Positions 17,194 to 25,722 of a DNA stretch of 40,939 nt are shown here, in pieces; position 1 is the stretch's first letter, and every line of letters starts with the position of its first letter. The stretch is taken from NCBI GenBank assembly GCA_031285905.1, contig JAITVH010000169.1, forward strand, positions 1 to 40,939. Direction: 5' to 3'. The notes below the pieces were generated by a model. That model saw only the letters and a program-made list of their open reading frames with translations. It was not told the DNA's origin and did no database searches. The translations under genes were made by a program, and so were the position numbers. The stretch comes from Prevotella sp. (lineage in GTDB: Bacteria > Bacteroidota > Bacteroidia > Bacteroidales > Dysgonomonadaceae).

Positions 17194-18327
17194 TTATATG
17201 TTTTGAATTAATATCCCAAATTCGTTGATCTGGCGGTCTGCTTCATTTTGGGGATCTTTAACAGGTTTACCGTCTTGGATTAAAATATTTACTTTAATTT
17301 CTTCATGTATAATAGCATTATCTTTTTGATTTTCCCACCTAAACGGAGGCATTTTAACAGAAAACTCCTTTTTTACTATAAATAAATTCAAACAATCAAT
17401 TCCTCCAGCCTCAATTCCCTTAGCTATAACTTCTTCAAAATTATTATGTTGTTCTTCTTTATAGAATATGTTATCTGTTTCCTTCTTCTTTAGAAAAGAT
17501 GGACAAAGAGTTTTTTCTTTTGTATTATTTTTAAATCCCCCTTTTAAATCATACATTGTATAGTAAGTATCCGATATAGGATAAGATTCTATTACTGCAT
17601 ATTTGTTTCCGTTTCTAGCTTGCTTAAGTTCAATATTTGTGATTCTATATTTTTTAGAATCAGAAGGAATAATTTCTTCTAATCCAATAGTAGAAATAGA
17701 ATGTTCTTTTTTTGTTAAAATACAAAAGGATGTTAATTCTTTCTTTATCTCATCATTATCTGGCAATAACATCTCTGCATCTTCTATATATTTTCTATTA
17801 GATGTTTCTTTTCCTCTATAAAACAAATCGAGACCGACATAATCTTTCATCAAAAAAGAATTAATATCCTCTAATGAAATCTTATTTGCAGATGTTTTTA
17901 CACCTAATTGCATTTTTAAATCATCAAACTCTTTTATATAACGCTCAATAATAGTACTATCATCGATTTTTATAACATTCTCAAGATTTTTATTCTCTGC
18001 AAAATATGTCCAATTATATGACCCTGTAAACAAAAAAGAATTATCAATAATACAAAATTTGTGATGTATGGGACGATCTTCTTTGCTATACATCAATTGT
18101 CCTCCCTTATCTATAAAAGATTGAAAGTCCAAGCCATGGTTTCCATTATTAATATAGTCATCAACAATTAATAATGATATTCTCACTTTCCTATCCAAAC
18201 AACAGATCAGGGTATCAAATAGCTCCTGATTTGTAAACCACGCAACAGCAATACGTATTTCTGATTGAGCATTTTTAAGAGCCTCTACTAACTCTTTTTT
18301 TATATTTTCAAAATAAGCTTCTCCCAT
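17194..18327 (-). CDS. Phospholipase D-fold (single HKD) protein, putative nuclease
   Basis: The N-terminal ~140 residues are a PLD-superfamily domain with one HKD motif: H88-x-K90-x4-D95 (PIHHKFCIID), followed by TGSYNWT. One HKD per chain is the Nuc-type arrangement, which forms its active site as a homodimer; such proteins are mostly endonucleases or phosphodiesterases. Residues ~140-377 I do not recognise; they are rich in Lys, Asn and Ile and may be a regulatory or partner domain. No signal peptide, so cytosolic. It sits 15 bp after miaA and 71 bp before pyrC and appears more AT-rich and Lys/Asn-rich than both, which may mean it was inserted into a core-gene pair. Confidence 0.8.
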   Translation of the reverse strand: MGEAYFENIKKELVEALKNAQSEIRIAVAWFTNQELFDTLICCLDRKVRISLLIVDDYINNGNHGLDFQSFIDKGGQLMYSKEDRPIHHKFCIIDNSFLFTGSYNWTYFAENKNLENVIKIDDSTIIERYIKEFDDLKMQLGVKTSANKISLEDINSFLMKDYVGLDLFYRGKETSNRKYIEDAEMLLPDNDEIKKELTSFCILTKKEHSISTIGLEEIIPSDSKKYRITNIELKQARNGNKYAVIESYPISDTYYTMYDLKGGFKNNTKEKTLCPSFLKKKETDNIFYKEEQHNNFEEVIAKGIEAGGIDCLNLFIVKKEFSVKMPPFRWENQKDNAIIHEEIKVNILIQDGKPVKDPQNEADRQINEFGILIQNI

Positions 18328-18342
18328 TCTGTATAGATTTTA

Positions 18343-19254
18343 TTACATTAGTTCTTCTATCATAGCTACCTTTTCCCCCATCGGCAGAGTTGCATCTATC
18401 CAATGAATTTGCGTTCCCCGTTTCTCCATACCCCTGAACCATGTCATCTGCCGTTTAGCGAATTGATGGATGGCAATTTCTAATTGGGAGAACATGTCAG
18501 TATAAGATAACTTCTTCAGAATATATAGAGTAACATATTTATATTCAAGACCGTAATATATAAGATCATCGGGATGTATTCCTCTGCTAAGTATATTTTG
18601 AATTTCTTCGATCATTCCTTCTTCAAGCCTTGTTCTCAATCTTTTCGATATCTTTTCGCGACGCAATTCGCGGTTTATATCTACTCCTACAACCAGACTG
18701 TTGATTGGAGGATATTCGTTTTGTTCCAATGGATGATCCTTCTTGTATTCTTCTATTTCTATAGCTCTGATCACTCTCTGTACAGTATCCACATCGGTGG
18801 TATTATGTAGTTGTTTATAACCGGTCAATATCCCGGTCAATTCGTCTAAACTGAAATTTTCATATTTCGCCCTCAACCCTTTATTTTCGGGAACGTTAAC
18901 CAGAGAATATCCTTTAAGCACCGATTCTATATACAGTCCTGACCCTCCACAAAGGATGGGCAATATCCCCTGGTTTTGAATATCCTGATATACTTTATGG
19001 AAATCATGTTGGTATTCGAAAATATTATACTTTTCTCCTGCCTCTCTAATATCGATCAAATGGTATGGAATAGCCTTTCCCTTCACAATATAATCGGATA
19101 AATCCTTACCCGTTCCTATATCCATTGACCTGTATACCTGCCGTGAATCTCCGCTGATAATCTCCGAATTCATCGTATAGGCCAGATGGCAGGCAAAAGT
19201 TGTTTTTCCTGAAGCCGTAGGGCCAAGTATTGTTATTAGTTCATAATTGCTCAT
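18343..19254 (-). CDS. miaA: tRNA dimethylallyltransferase
   Basis: Transfers a dimethylallyl group to A37 of tRNAs reading UNN codons, the first step to ms2i6A. P-loop GPTASGKT at about 10-17, the conserved SGDSRQVYRSMDIGTGK block with the catalytic Asp, and GGSGLYIESVLKGY. I place the start at the ATG at 19254 (MSNYELITILGPTASGKT, 303 residues). The frame is open 90 bases further upstream, but that stretch contains the -7 box at 19259-19266 and does not look like MiaA. Divergent from the adhesin gene at 19406. Confidence 0.96.
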   Translation of the reverse strand: MSNYELITILGPTASGKTTFACHLAYTMNSEIISGDSRQVYRSMDIGTGKDLSDYIVKGKAIPYHLIDIREAGEKYNIFEYQHDFHKVYQDIQNQGILPILCGGSGLYIESVLKGYSLVNVPENKGLRAKYENFSLDELTGILTGYKQLHNTTDVDTVQRVIRAIEIEEYKKDHPLEQNEYPPINSLVVGVDINRELRREKISKRLRTRLEEGMIEEIQNILSRGIHPDDLIYYGLEYKYVTLYILKKLSYTDMFSQLEIAIHQFAKRQMTWFRGMEKRGTQIHWIDATLPMGEKVAMIEELM

Positions 19255-19258
19255 AGCA

Positions 19259-19266
19259 CAAAGGTA
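19259..19266 (-). promoter_or_regulatory. -7 promoter element of miaA
   Basis: Minus-strand TACCTTTG matches TAnnTTTG and ends 4 bp from the miaA ATG, implying an almost or fully leaderless mRNA. No -33 TTTG was found. Confidence 0.4.
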
Positions 19267-19334
19267 AAATGAAAATGGGAATAGCGGATAAATGTAATGT
19301 TTTTTACTGATTTTCTTACTTTTAATAATACTTG

Positions 19335-19366
19335 TTTGGCTCAATCAATTAGATATTTTACTTTTG
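19335..19366 (+). promoter_or_regulatory. Promoter of the IgGFc-binding-like surface protein gene
   Basis: TTTG (19335-19338), 20 bp, then TACTTTTG (19359-19366): both boxes of the Bacteroidota promoter. Transcription from about 19373 leaves a 33-nt leader to the ATG at 19406 and argues against the in-frame ATGs at 19376 and 19382. Confidence 0.7.
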
Positions 19367-19405
19367 CAATAACAAATGTATATGAGGCTTATATCTTACA
19401 AACTT

Positions 19406-21076
19406 ATGAAACAATTACTACTCTTATTTTTTATATTACTTTCTATAATTGTTAAAGCGCAAGATACCGAATTTTGGTTTACTACAAATAGCTTTGGTGA
19501 TCCCAGAAGTGAAGGTGGATTCTTCTTCTCCAATGCGAATGAAAAAGAGGCTACAGTGACTATCAAATATTATAAAACAGGGCAAACCCAGACAATAACT
19601 ATCCCTGCAAAAAGTGGATATGCGCATGTATTGGCCAGTGCTTTTATAACTAATAATATCGTTGCTCCCAATGACGGGAATGTAAGCAATTGCGGTGTAT
19701 ATATATCTTCAACAGAAAAAGTATCAGTGTATTTTCACTGGAATCAATACGCCTACCAATATATTGCTGTATTGAAAGGGCGTGTGGCATTAGGAACAGA
19801 CTTTTATGTAACACAGGTAAGCGATCGCTGGATAACCACTGAAGGTCAATATGACCATATTGTTATAGTGGCATCTGAGGATAATACTACCTTCAATTTT
19901 ACACCTACCCGTGATTGTTATGGCGCGGGAGGGAATTATACAGCAGGTACTACCTATCCGAAAACGCTGAATAAGGGACAGACTTTTTGTGTTCGGGAAT
20001 TAACGATGAATAGCGGAGGTGCGGGCTCCTTCAGTTCACTTGCAGGAACACATATTACATCTGATAAACCGATTGCAGTAACTTCTGCCGAAGGGGTTAA
20101 TCATGATCCGGCAGTAGACCAGATAGTTCCGGTAACAAGACTTGGTACTGATTATGTAATAGTGAAGGGCTTCGGACTGATAAATAACGGGGAACGGACA
20201 TATATAACAGCTACTGAGAATAATACTAAAGTATATGCAACTGCTGAAAATGGAACAGAAGCGTTGCTGGCAACACTAAATGCCGGGCAAACCACTGTAT
20301 ATAATATGGGTAATAAAAATGCTGCGCCTTATGTGCTTTCCATACGTTCAGATAAGCCAGTTAGTGTAACGCAATATGTGGATTGTAATCAATCGAACGG
20401 GAATGGGCATACAGATGGTGCTGTTGTACCCAACTTGACTAATCTTAGTATTGGCGACTATTCATTCTATAATATCTATTCAGCTACTGATGTCTATAAT
20501 GCTATCCTGACCGTTTATAAAAAAGGAAGCCGTGGCGACTTTTCCATTACATACAACGGGAGCACATATCCTATATCATCTGCTAATGCAGGCACTGTTG
20601 TCCGTTACGGGGATGTTCCGGGACGACCTAACCTTGAATATATGCAATGGGAATTGCCAAATGCTGCAAGAGGTAAGTTTGTGAATGTGAATAATTCCAC
20701 CTCGGCATATACGCTCGGATACTATTCTGCAAGCATTGCTACTTTCTATACAACGTTTGGTTATTTTTCCACTTTCAGCAGCAATAAGCAGGAACTTTGT
20801 TATGGAGAAAAGATAAATGAATTAATTAGCTTTATATCGTTGTCGCAGTCAGACACTTATCAATGGCAATCCAGTTTCGATTCTGTTTATTGGACAAATA
20901 TTTCGGGAGCGACAAATAGTACTTACCAACCTATAAGTCAAAACAGGGGAACTATTTATTACCGTGTACAGGTAACTAACGGAACGGATGTTGTATATGG
21001 ACAACCGGTAGAAATTAAGGTCAATTCGTGCCGATTACCGGTTAACCACAATATCAGTTCGATGGAATATGATTAA
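19406..21076 (+). CDS. Secreted surface protein with IgGFc-binding-like domain and Ig-like C-terminus
   Basis: A 556-residue exported protein. Residues 1-18 are a signal peptide (MKQLLLLFFILLSIIVKA). Residues ~20-450 resemble the N-terminal IgGFc-binding domain found in FCGBP and in many Bacteroidota surface proteins (DTEFWFTT start, repeated 'ITATENNTKVYATAENG' type beta units, VTSAEGVNHDPAVDQIVPV). The final ~90 residues look like an Ig-like fold (TYQWQSSFDSVYWTNISGATNSTYQP). It ends in SCRLPVNHNISSMEYD with no recognisable T9SS sorting domain. A role in adhesion is inference from the family. The start is set by promoter and signal peptide. Monocistronic by its position. Confidence 0.8.
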   Translation: MKQLLLLFFILLSIIVKAQDTEFWFTTNSFGDPRSEGGFFFSNANEKEATVTIKYYKTGQTQTITIPAKSGYAHVLASAFITNNIVAPNDGNVSNCGVYISSTEKVSVYFHWNQYAYQYIAVLKGRVALGTDFYVTQVSDRWITTEGQYDHIVIVASEDNTTFNFTPTRDCYGAGGNYTAGTTYPKTLNKGQTFCVRELTMNSGGAGSFSSLAGTHITSDKPIAVTSAEGVNHDPAVDQIVPVTRLGTDYVIVKGFGLINNGERTYITATENNTKVYATAENGTEALLATLNAGQTTVYNMGNKNAAPYVLSIRSDKPVSVTQYVDCNQSNGNGHTDGAVVPNLTNLSIGDYSFYNIYSATDVYNAILTVYKKGSRGDFSITYNGSTYPISSANAGTVVRYGDVPGRPNLEYMQWELPNAARGKFVNVNNSTSAYTLGYYSASIATFYTTFGYFSTFSSNKQELCYGEKINELISFISLSQSDTYQWQSSFDSVYWTNISGATNSTYQPISQNRGTIYYRVQVTNGTDVVYGQPVEIKVNSCRLPVNHNISSMEYD

Positions 21077-21109
21077 GGAGTGTTTTGATCGGAAAAGAAG
21101 CCTTAAATA

Positions 21110-21300
21110 TCAGTGTTTTTTAGCAGAAATTATCATAAACATAGGCCGTCTGAATTCATCGGTGAATTCAGGATGATTTTTTAACATTTCAGGATCGGAT
21201 TCAGGCTCTGAAAATCCATATCCTCCATTGCCACTAACTTATATTCAACAATGGGACTGCTTGTTTGCCTCATGGTATAATAACCATCTTTTCTATTCAT
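21110..21300 (-). pseudogene. Possible small frameshifted gene
   Basis: From the ATG at 21300 the minus strand encodes MNRKDGYYTMRQTSSPIVEY... for 39 codons to a stop at 21181. In another frame the same strand then reads GYGFSEPESDPEMLKNHPEF and on to MFMIISAKKH, ending at 21110. Both parts look like protein and overlap near 21225, so one lost or gained base would join them into a product of about 63 residues. A -7 box (TATTTTTG) precedes the ATG by 28 bp. I do not recognise the product. Alternatives: two unrelated short frames, or the tail of a decayed larger gene. Confidence 0.35.
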
Positions 21301-21401
21301 ATCAGGGCTTTGTGAAATGATAAATTGCAAAAATAAGTTTTTTTTGTTTGCTAATTCTTTCTTCTTATATGATATAGGGGTTAAAAGTTGAAAAAACGGA
21401 T

Positions 21402-21409
21402 TATATTTG
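21402..21409 (+). promoter_or_regulatory. -7 promoter element of rsfS
   Basis: TATATTTG matches TAnnTTTG. With transcription starting near 21416, the in-frame ATG at 21388 lies upstream of the transcript, so rsfS must begin at the ATG at 21445. Confidence 0.55.
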
Positions 21410-21444
21410 TATCTTCAATATATTATACACTTTTAAAACTAAGA

Positions 21445-21804
21445 ATGAAAGAAGTAAAAAGCTTGGTAAATAACATTGTGGCTGCATGTCAGGAAAAAAA
21501 GGCCAAAAATATTGTAACAGTAGATATGTCGGAACTTCCGGGAACCATTTGCCAATATTTTGTCATTTGTGAAGGAAATACCCCAACCCAAGTATCAGCA
21601 ATCTCCGATGAAATTGTAGATTACGTGAAAAAAAAGAAAAAAGACCGCCCAATTTCTATCGACGGCATGCGTGAGGCCAGATGGGTAGGTATAGATTATG
21701 GTACAGTTATTGTACATGTATTTATTCCAGAACTGCGCGAATTTTATAATATTGAAAATCTTTGGGCAGATGCAAAACTGGAATCTATTCCTGATATTGA
21801 TTGA
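21445..21804 (+). CDS. rsfS: Ribosomal silencing factor RsfS (Iojap family)
   Basis: Binds ribosomal protein uL14 and blocks joining of the ribosomal subunits during starvation. The 119-residue product (from MKEVKSLVNN) has the whole Iojap/RsfS domain: KKAKNIVTVDMSELPGTICQYFVICEGNTPTQVSAI, then the GMREARWVGIDYGTVIVHVF block and the acidic C-terminus (FYNIENLWADA). A longer frame begins at 21388 but its extra 19 residues lie on top of the promoter. It precedes ftsH by 80 bp; the rsfS-ftsH pair is usual in Bacteroidota. Confidence 0.95.
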   Translation: MKEVKSLVNNIVAACQEKKAKNIVTVDMSELPGTICQYFVICEGNTPTQVSAISDEIVDYVKKKKKDRPISIDGMREARWVGIDYGTVIVHVFIPELREFYNIENLWADAKLESIPDID

Positions 21805-21884
21805 CAACCATATATGAAAGTTGTGTGTTATATAGCTTCAATATTATAAATAATAACCCCAATAAAATACGATAAAAATAAGAT

Positions 21885-23918
21885 ATGGATAATTACAATA
21901 AAGGAGATGACAAACCAAAAGATCCTAAATTGAAAGGCCCGAAAATTCCTTTCAATCTTTACTGGATATATTTGCTTGTATTCGGCGCAATCGTCGGAAT
22001 GTACATCTTTCAGGGGAATAATATGGGAGGAATGGAAAAAGAAATTCCATGGTCTCAGTTTCAAGGCCTCTTAAAGGACAACAGTGTAAGCAAAATTGTA
22101 GTAGACAATAATGCTAAAAAGCTAAAGGCTACTGTTCGTAAAGAAGCAGTTGACAAGGTTTTCAAAGAAGATGCCGATAAAGCGGGAACAAATCCTTCCA
22201 TTATTGTCAGCATACCTACAGTGGATGCTTTCTCTGATTATTATAACGAAGTTCTGAAAGGAAACAATTATGATATAAATGTTACTTATGATCCCAATTC
22301 TACCAGTGTAGGAGATATATTGCTGAGTTTCTTGCCCATCATCCTTATATTCGGGCTTTTCATCTATATGATGCGCCGGATGTCAGGAGGTGGAAGCGGA
22401 GGTGGAGGCGGAGTCTTCAGTGTAGGGAAATCTAAAGCTCAACTTTATGATAAAGGTTCTGATTTGCGGGTTACTTTTAAAGATGTGGCCGGATTGTCAG
22501 AAGCCAAGGAAGAAATTGAAGAAATCGTAGAATTCCTCAAAAACCCGTCCCGCTATACCGAAATTGGGGGTAAAATACCAAAAGGAGCTTTGCTCGTAGG
22601 CCCTCCGGGAACCGGTAAGACATTGTTGGCTAAAGCTGTAGCAGGTGAAGCGAACGTGCCGTTTTTCTCACTGTCAGGTTCCGATTTTGTAGAGATGTTT
22701 GTAGGAGTGGGAGCTTCACGCGTACGGGATTTATTCAAACAAGCGAAAGAGAAGTCTCCTTGTATCATTTTCATCGATGAAATTGATGCTATCGGACGTG
22801 CCCGTGGCAGGAATCTGAATATGGGATCGAACGATGAGCGCGAAAATACATTAAACCAGCTCTTAACCGAGATGGATGGTTTTGGAACAAATAGTGGTAT
22901 CATCATTCTGGCTGCCACTAACCGTGCTGATATTTTAGATAAAGCATTATTACGTGCCGGACGTTTCGACCGTCAGATCACGGTAGATTTGCCCGATTTG
23001 AATGATAGAAAAGAAATATTTAAAGTACATCTGCGTCCTGTGAAAATTGACGATACAGTGGATGTGGAATTTCTTGCCCGCCAAACTCCGGGTTTTTCCG
23101 GAGCTGATATTGCCAATGTATGTAACGAAGCGGCCCTAATCGCAGCCCGAAAAGGGAAGAAAGTCGTTCAAAAGGATGATTTCACCAATGCAGTTGACCG
23201 TATTATCGGTGGATTGGAGAAGAAGAATAAGGTAACCACTCTTGAAGAGAGAAAAACAATAGCAATACATGAAGCAGGCCATGCTACGTTGAGTTGGTTC
23301 TTACAATACGCCAATCCATTGGTTAAGGTTACAATTGTTCCACGTGGGAAAGCACTTGGTGCTGCCTGGTATTTACCGGAAGAAAGGCAAATTACGACTA
23401 AAGAGCAGTTACTCGATGAAATGTGCGCCCTCTTAGGAGGGCGTGCTGCCGAAGACGTTTTCATCGGTCATATATCTTCCGGTGCAGCCAATGACTTGGA
23501 ACGGGTAACTAAAATGGCATACGCGATGATCTCATATATGGGAATGAGCGAAAAAATGCCTAACCTTAGTTATTATGATTCATCAGGTGAGGCTTATGGC
23601 TTTACAAAACCATATAGTGATCAGACTGCGTTACTTATAGATAAAGAAGTACAGGCAATGATCAACGAACAGTATGAACGGGCTAAAAGCCTCCTGAAGG
23701 AGCATTCTGAAGGTCATGAAAAGCTGGCTAATCTTCTTATTACAGAAGAAGTGATTTTTGCCGATGATTTGAAGAAAGTATTTGGTGAGCGCCAATGGAC
23801 TTCACGTTCTGAAGAAATTCTGGAAGAAACAAAAGAACCACCCAAAAATGTAGAAATAAAGGAGGATATTAAACCAAGTGATGTAGATTCTTTAGGCTCA
23901 TTAGAAGACAAAGCTTGA
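21885..23918 (+). CDS. ftsH: ATP-dependent zinc metalloprotease FtsH
   Basis: Membrane-anchored AAA+ protease that degrades misfolded membrane proteins and short-lived regulators. Order: N-terminal transmembrane helix (about 25-42), periplasmic FtsH-extracellular domain, second helix (about 145-163), Gly-rich linker, AAA domain with Walker A GPPGTGKT (about 239-246), Walker B IIFIDEIDA and second region of homology with ATNRADILDKALLRAGRFDRQ, then the peptidase with zinc motif HEAGH at 462-466. The 677-residue length is normal. A loop-type terminator follows at 23951-23980. A stretch encoding IVPRGKA resembles parS but is explained by the protein. Confidence 0.98.
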   Translation: MDNYNKGDDKPKDPKLKGPKIPFNLYWIYLLVFGAIVGMYIFQGNNMGGMEKEIPWSQFQGLLKDNSVSKIVVDNNAKKLKATVRKEAVDKVFKEDADKAGTNPSIIVSIPTVDAFSDYYNEVLKGNNYDINVTYDPNSTSVGDILLSFLPIILIFGLFIYMMRRMSGGGSGGGGGVFSVGKSKAQLYDKGSDLRVTFKDVAGLSEAKEEIEEIVEFLKNPSRYTEIGGKIPKGALLVGPPGTGKTLLAKAVAGEANVPFFSLSGSDFVEMFVGVGASRVRDLFKQAKEKSPCIIFIDEIDAIGRARGRNLNMGSNDERENTLNQLLTEMDGFGTNSGIIILAATNRADILDKALLRAGRFDRQITVDLPDLNDRKEIFKVHLRPVKIDDTVDVEFLARQTPGFSGADIANVCNEAALIAARKGKKVVQKDDFTNAVDRIIGGLEKKNKVTTLEERKTIAIHEAGHATLSWFLQYANPLVKVTIVPRGKALGAAWYLPEERQITTKEQLLDEMCALLGGRAAEDVFIGHISSGAANDLERVTKMAYAMISYMGMSEKMPNLSYYDSSGEAYGFTKPYSDQTALLIDKEVQAMINEQYERAKSLLKEHSEGHEKLANLLITEEVIFADDLKKVFGERQWTSRSEEILEETKEPPKNVEIKEDIKPSDVDSLGSLEDKA

Positions 23919-23950
23919 CCAAGAAGAAAACATATGAATAGATTAAATGA

Positions 23951-23980
23951 GGGTGTATTAAAAACACCCTTTTTTATTTT
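23951..23980 (+). terminator. Rho-independent terminator after ftsH
   Basis: GGGTGT (23951-23956) pairs with ACACCC (23964-23969), loop of 7, followed directly by TTTTTTTATTTT. It lies 33 bp after the ftsH stop. Confidence 0.8.
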
Positions 23981-24057
23981 CAATAAATTGTTTTTATCTT
24001 TAGGAAATAATGGTTTTAGAGTATATTAAAATCATCATAAACTTAATAGATACTACT

Positions 24058-24920
24058 ATGAAAAAACACTTCTTTTTATTTTTGACCATATTTGCTGCCT
24101 TATTTGCAGCTTGTGGTGATGATGACAACAATGATGGAGTAAGGAAAATAGAAATAGAACAAAATCAGCAACTTATTCAGAATGTATATGCTGATACCTA
24201 TAATGGAACACCTGTAACATTTTGGACATCTGATACATGGACATCCGAGATTGCAGAAGTAACTGCAGATGGAACGATAAAAGGTATTCCTGATTGGATA
24301 AGCATCACCCCTGATAAGGCCACAAAATCGGGGAAACATACTATTGCAATCTACTTAAACACTAATTATACTGAGACAAAACGTTATGCCTCGATTACAA
24401 TCTATTGTAAAGGTGCCTCGATTACTATCAGTATAACTCAGGATAGAGTAACAAAAGAAGGAAAAGTTCCTGAGGCAAAAGCGATAGCATTTTTTCCTAA
24501 TCAGGAATTGACACAGCACTTATATGCTAATGCCAGAGAAGGAACTCCGATATTATTTACTACAAATAGGACATGGACTTCTTCAATCGTAGAAATACAA
24601 GACGATGAAACGGAAAAAGCTAATCCTGACTGGATAAGTATTACTCCTGATGAAGGTATAGCCAATGATAATAAAATAGAGATTAACCTAAAAATCAATT
24701 ATTCCGGTAAAAAACGTTCGGCCCTGATCAATATCCATTGTGGCGGAGAAACAGGGACTATTAATATAACGCAGGATGGCCTTACTGAGGATGGGAAGGT
24801 TCCTGATGTTGATGTTTTATTTATATTGCCAGATATTGGAAGAATGGGACAGAGGTAATCTTGGGAAAAGGAGTTTCCAACTCTTCTGCTAGTTCTATCT
24901 TTATTGAAGAAAGAGACTAA
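24058..24920 (+). CDS. BACON-domain lipoprotein, apparently frameshifted near the 3' end
   Basis: As read, the frame from the ATG at 24058 ends at 24858 (266 residues). MKKHFFLFLTIFAALFAAC is a lipoprotein signal with lipid Cys at 19, followed by GDDDNNDG. Two ~110-residue tandem units (about 28-140 and 141-252) share PDWISITPD, a Thr/Trp strand and ITQD, as in BACON domains. After TEDGKVPDVDV the frame ends in an odd tail (LFILPDIGRMGQR). If the TTTT run at 24815-24818 had five T, the protein would continue FIYIARYWKNGTEVILGKGV and on to a stop at 24920, resembling one blade of a repeat common in Bacteroidota propeller-like proteins. I therefore give the extent to 24920. An earlier in-frame ATG at 24010 is not needed. 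Confidence 0.75.
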
Positions 24921-24932
24921 AATATATAAAGT

Positions 24933-24967
24933 AAAAAGCCGTATCCATCATTGAATACGACTTTTTT
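24933..24967. terminator. Bidirectional terminator between the BACON gene and menG
   Basis: AAAAAG-C-CGTAT (24933-24944) pairs with ATACG-A-CTTTTTT (24955-24967 or so) with one mismatch. It lies between two convergent genes and ends in T runs on both strands. Confidence 0.7.
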
Positions 24968-24983
24968 GTGCTGTTTATTCCCT

Positions 24984-25721
24984 TTATTTCGTTGCCAGAT
25001 ACATTGTACATGCTCCCAACGTATAAGTCTTGTGGTAAGCTTCTTTAAAGCTGTTTTTCAGCAATGTATTCACCATGTCTTTACCCTGAATAAATGCACC
25101 GATGGATTTGGGCAGATAAGAGTAAGCGGCTTTATCCTTTGATATGAATCGCCCGATGGAAGGGATAAAGATACGGGTATATAGCCAATGTCCCTGTTTC
25201 ATAGGAAAATATTCAGGAGTGGTAAGTTCCAGAATCATCAGTTGTCCGCCCGGTTTCAGCACCCGTAAGATTTCTCTCAATCCTTTGTCTAAATCTTCAA
25301 AATTACGTACTCCAAAAGCCACCATGGCGGCATCGAAAGAATTGTCCTCTAATTCTAATGCCATACAATCCTGTTTATCGAAGAAAATGTATTTGGAAAG
25401 TCCTCTTTCTTCCACTTTCTTTCTCCCTATATCCATCATTCCTTCGGAAATATCAATCCCTAATATTGAATCCGGTTTCAATATTTTGTATGCATCTATC
25501 GCCAGGTCTCCTGTTCCTGTAGCAATATCGAGAATTTTCTCGGGCTTAAGCTTCTTCAACATGGAAATCCCTTTTTTTCGCCAGCTCCGGTCAATTCCTA
25601 TCGACATTGTATGATTTAACGAATCGTAATTCTCGGCGATAGAATCGAACATACGTTCTACCTGAACGCCTTTATTTTCATCAGAAGAATAGGGTACTAT
25701 TTTTTCTGCTTTGTAAGTCAT
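24984..25721 (-). CDS. menG: Demethylmenaquinone methyltransferase
   Basis: SAM-dependent methyltransferase (UbiE/MenG family) for the last step of menaquinone synthesis, the quinone used by Bacteroidota. 245 residues: motif I LDIATGTGDLAIDA at about 64-77, NHTMSIGIDRSWRKKGI at 36-52, the post-motif block VAFGVRNFEDLDKGLREI and VLKPGGQLMILE. Its ATG is one base after the stop of the 60-residue gene, so it is the last gene of the transcript purC / zeta-like kinase / 60-aa gene / menG. Often also named ubiE. Confidence 0.96.
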   Translation of the reverse strand: MTYKAEKIVPYSSDENKGVQVERMFDSIAENYDSLNHTMSIGIDRSWRKKGISMLKKLKPEKILDIATGTGDLAIDAYKILKPDSILGIDISEGMMDIGRKKVEERGLSKYIFFDKQDCMALELEDNSFDAAMVAFGVRNFEDLDKGLREILRVLKPGGQLMILELTTPEYFPMKQGHWLYTRIFIPSIGRFISKDKAAYSYLPKSIGAFIQGKDMVNTLLKNSFKEAYHKTYTLGACTMYLATK

Positions 25722-25722
25722 C

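Larger units (their letters stand above)
21077..21444. other. Intergenic region with a degraded minus-strand reading frame
   Basis: The 368 bp between the surface-protein gene and rsfS hold a probable small broken gene on the minus strand (21110-21300, entered separately), a -7 box for it (CAAAAATA on the plus strand, 21328-21335) and the rsfS -7 box (21402-21409). Nothing else was recognised. Confidence 0.5.

Noticed and set aside
23337-23352. Third parS-like site (TGTTCCACGTGGGAAA) inside ftsH
   Set aside because: It matches site 1 at 14 of 16 positions but is not a palindrome, and the codons encode the conserved IVPRGKA stretch of FtsH, which explains the match.
25144-25614. 156-codon open frame opposite menG
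   Set aside because: Antisense shadow of a conserved methyltransferase; no signal or domain.
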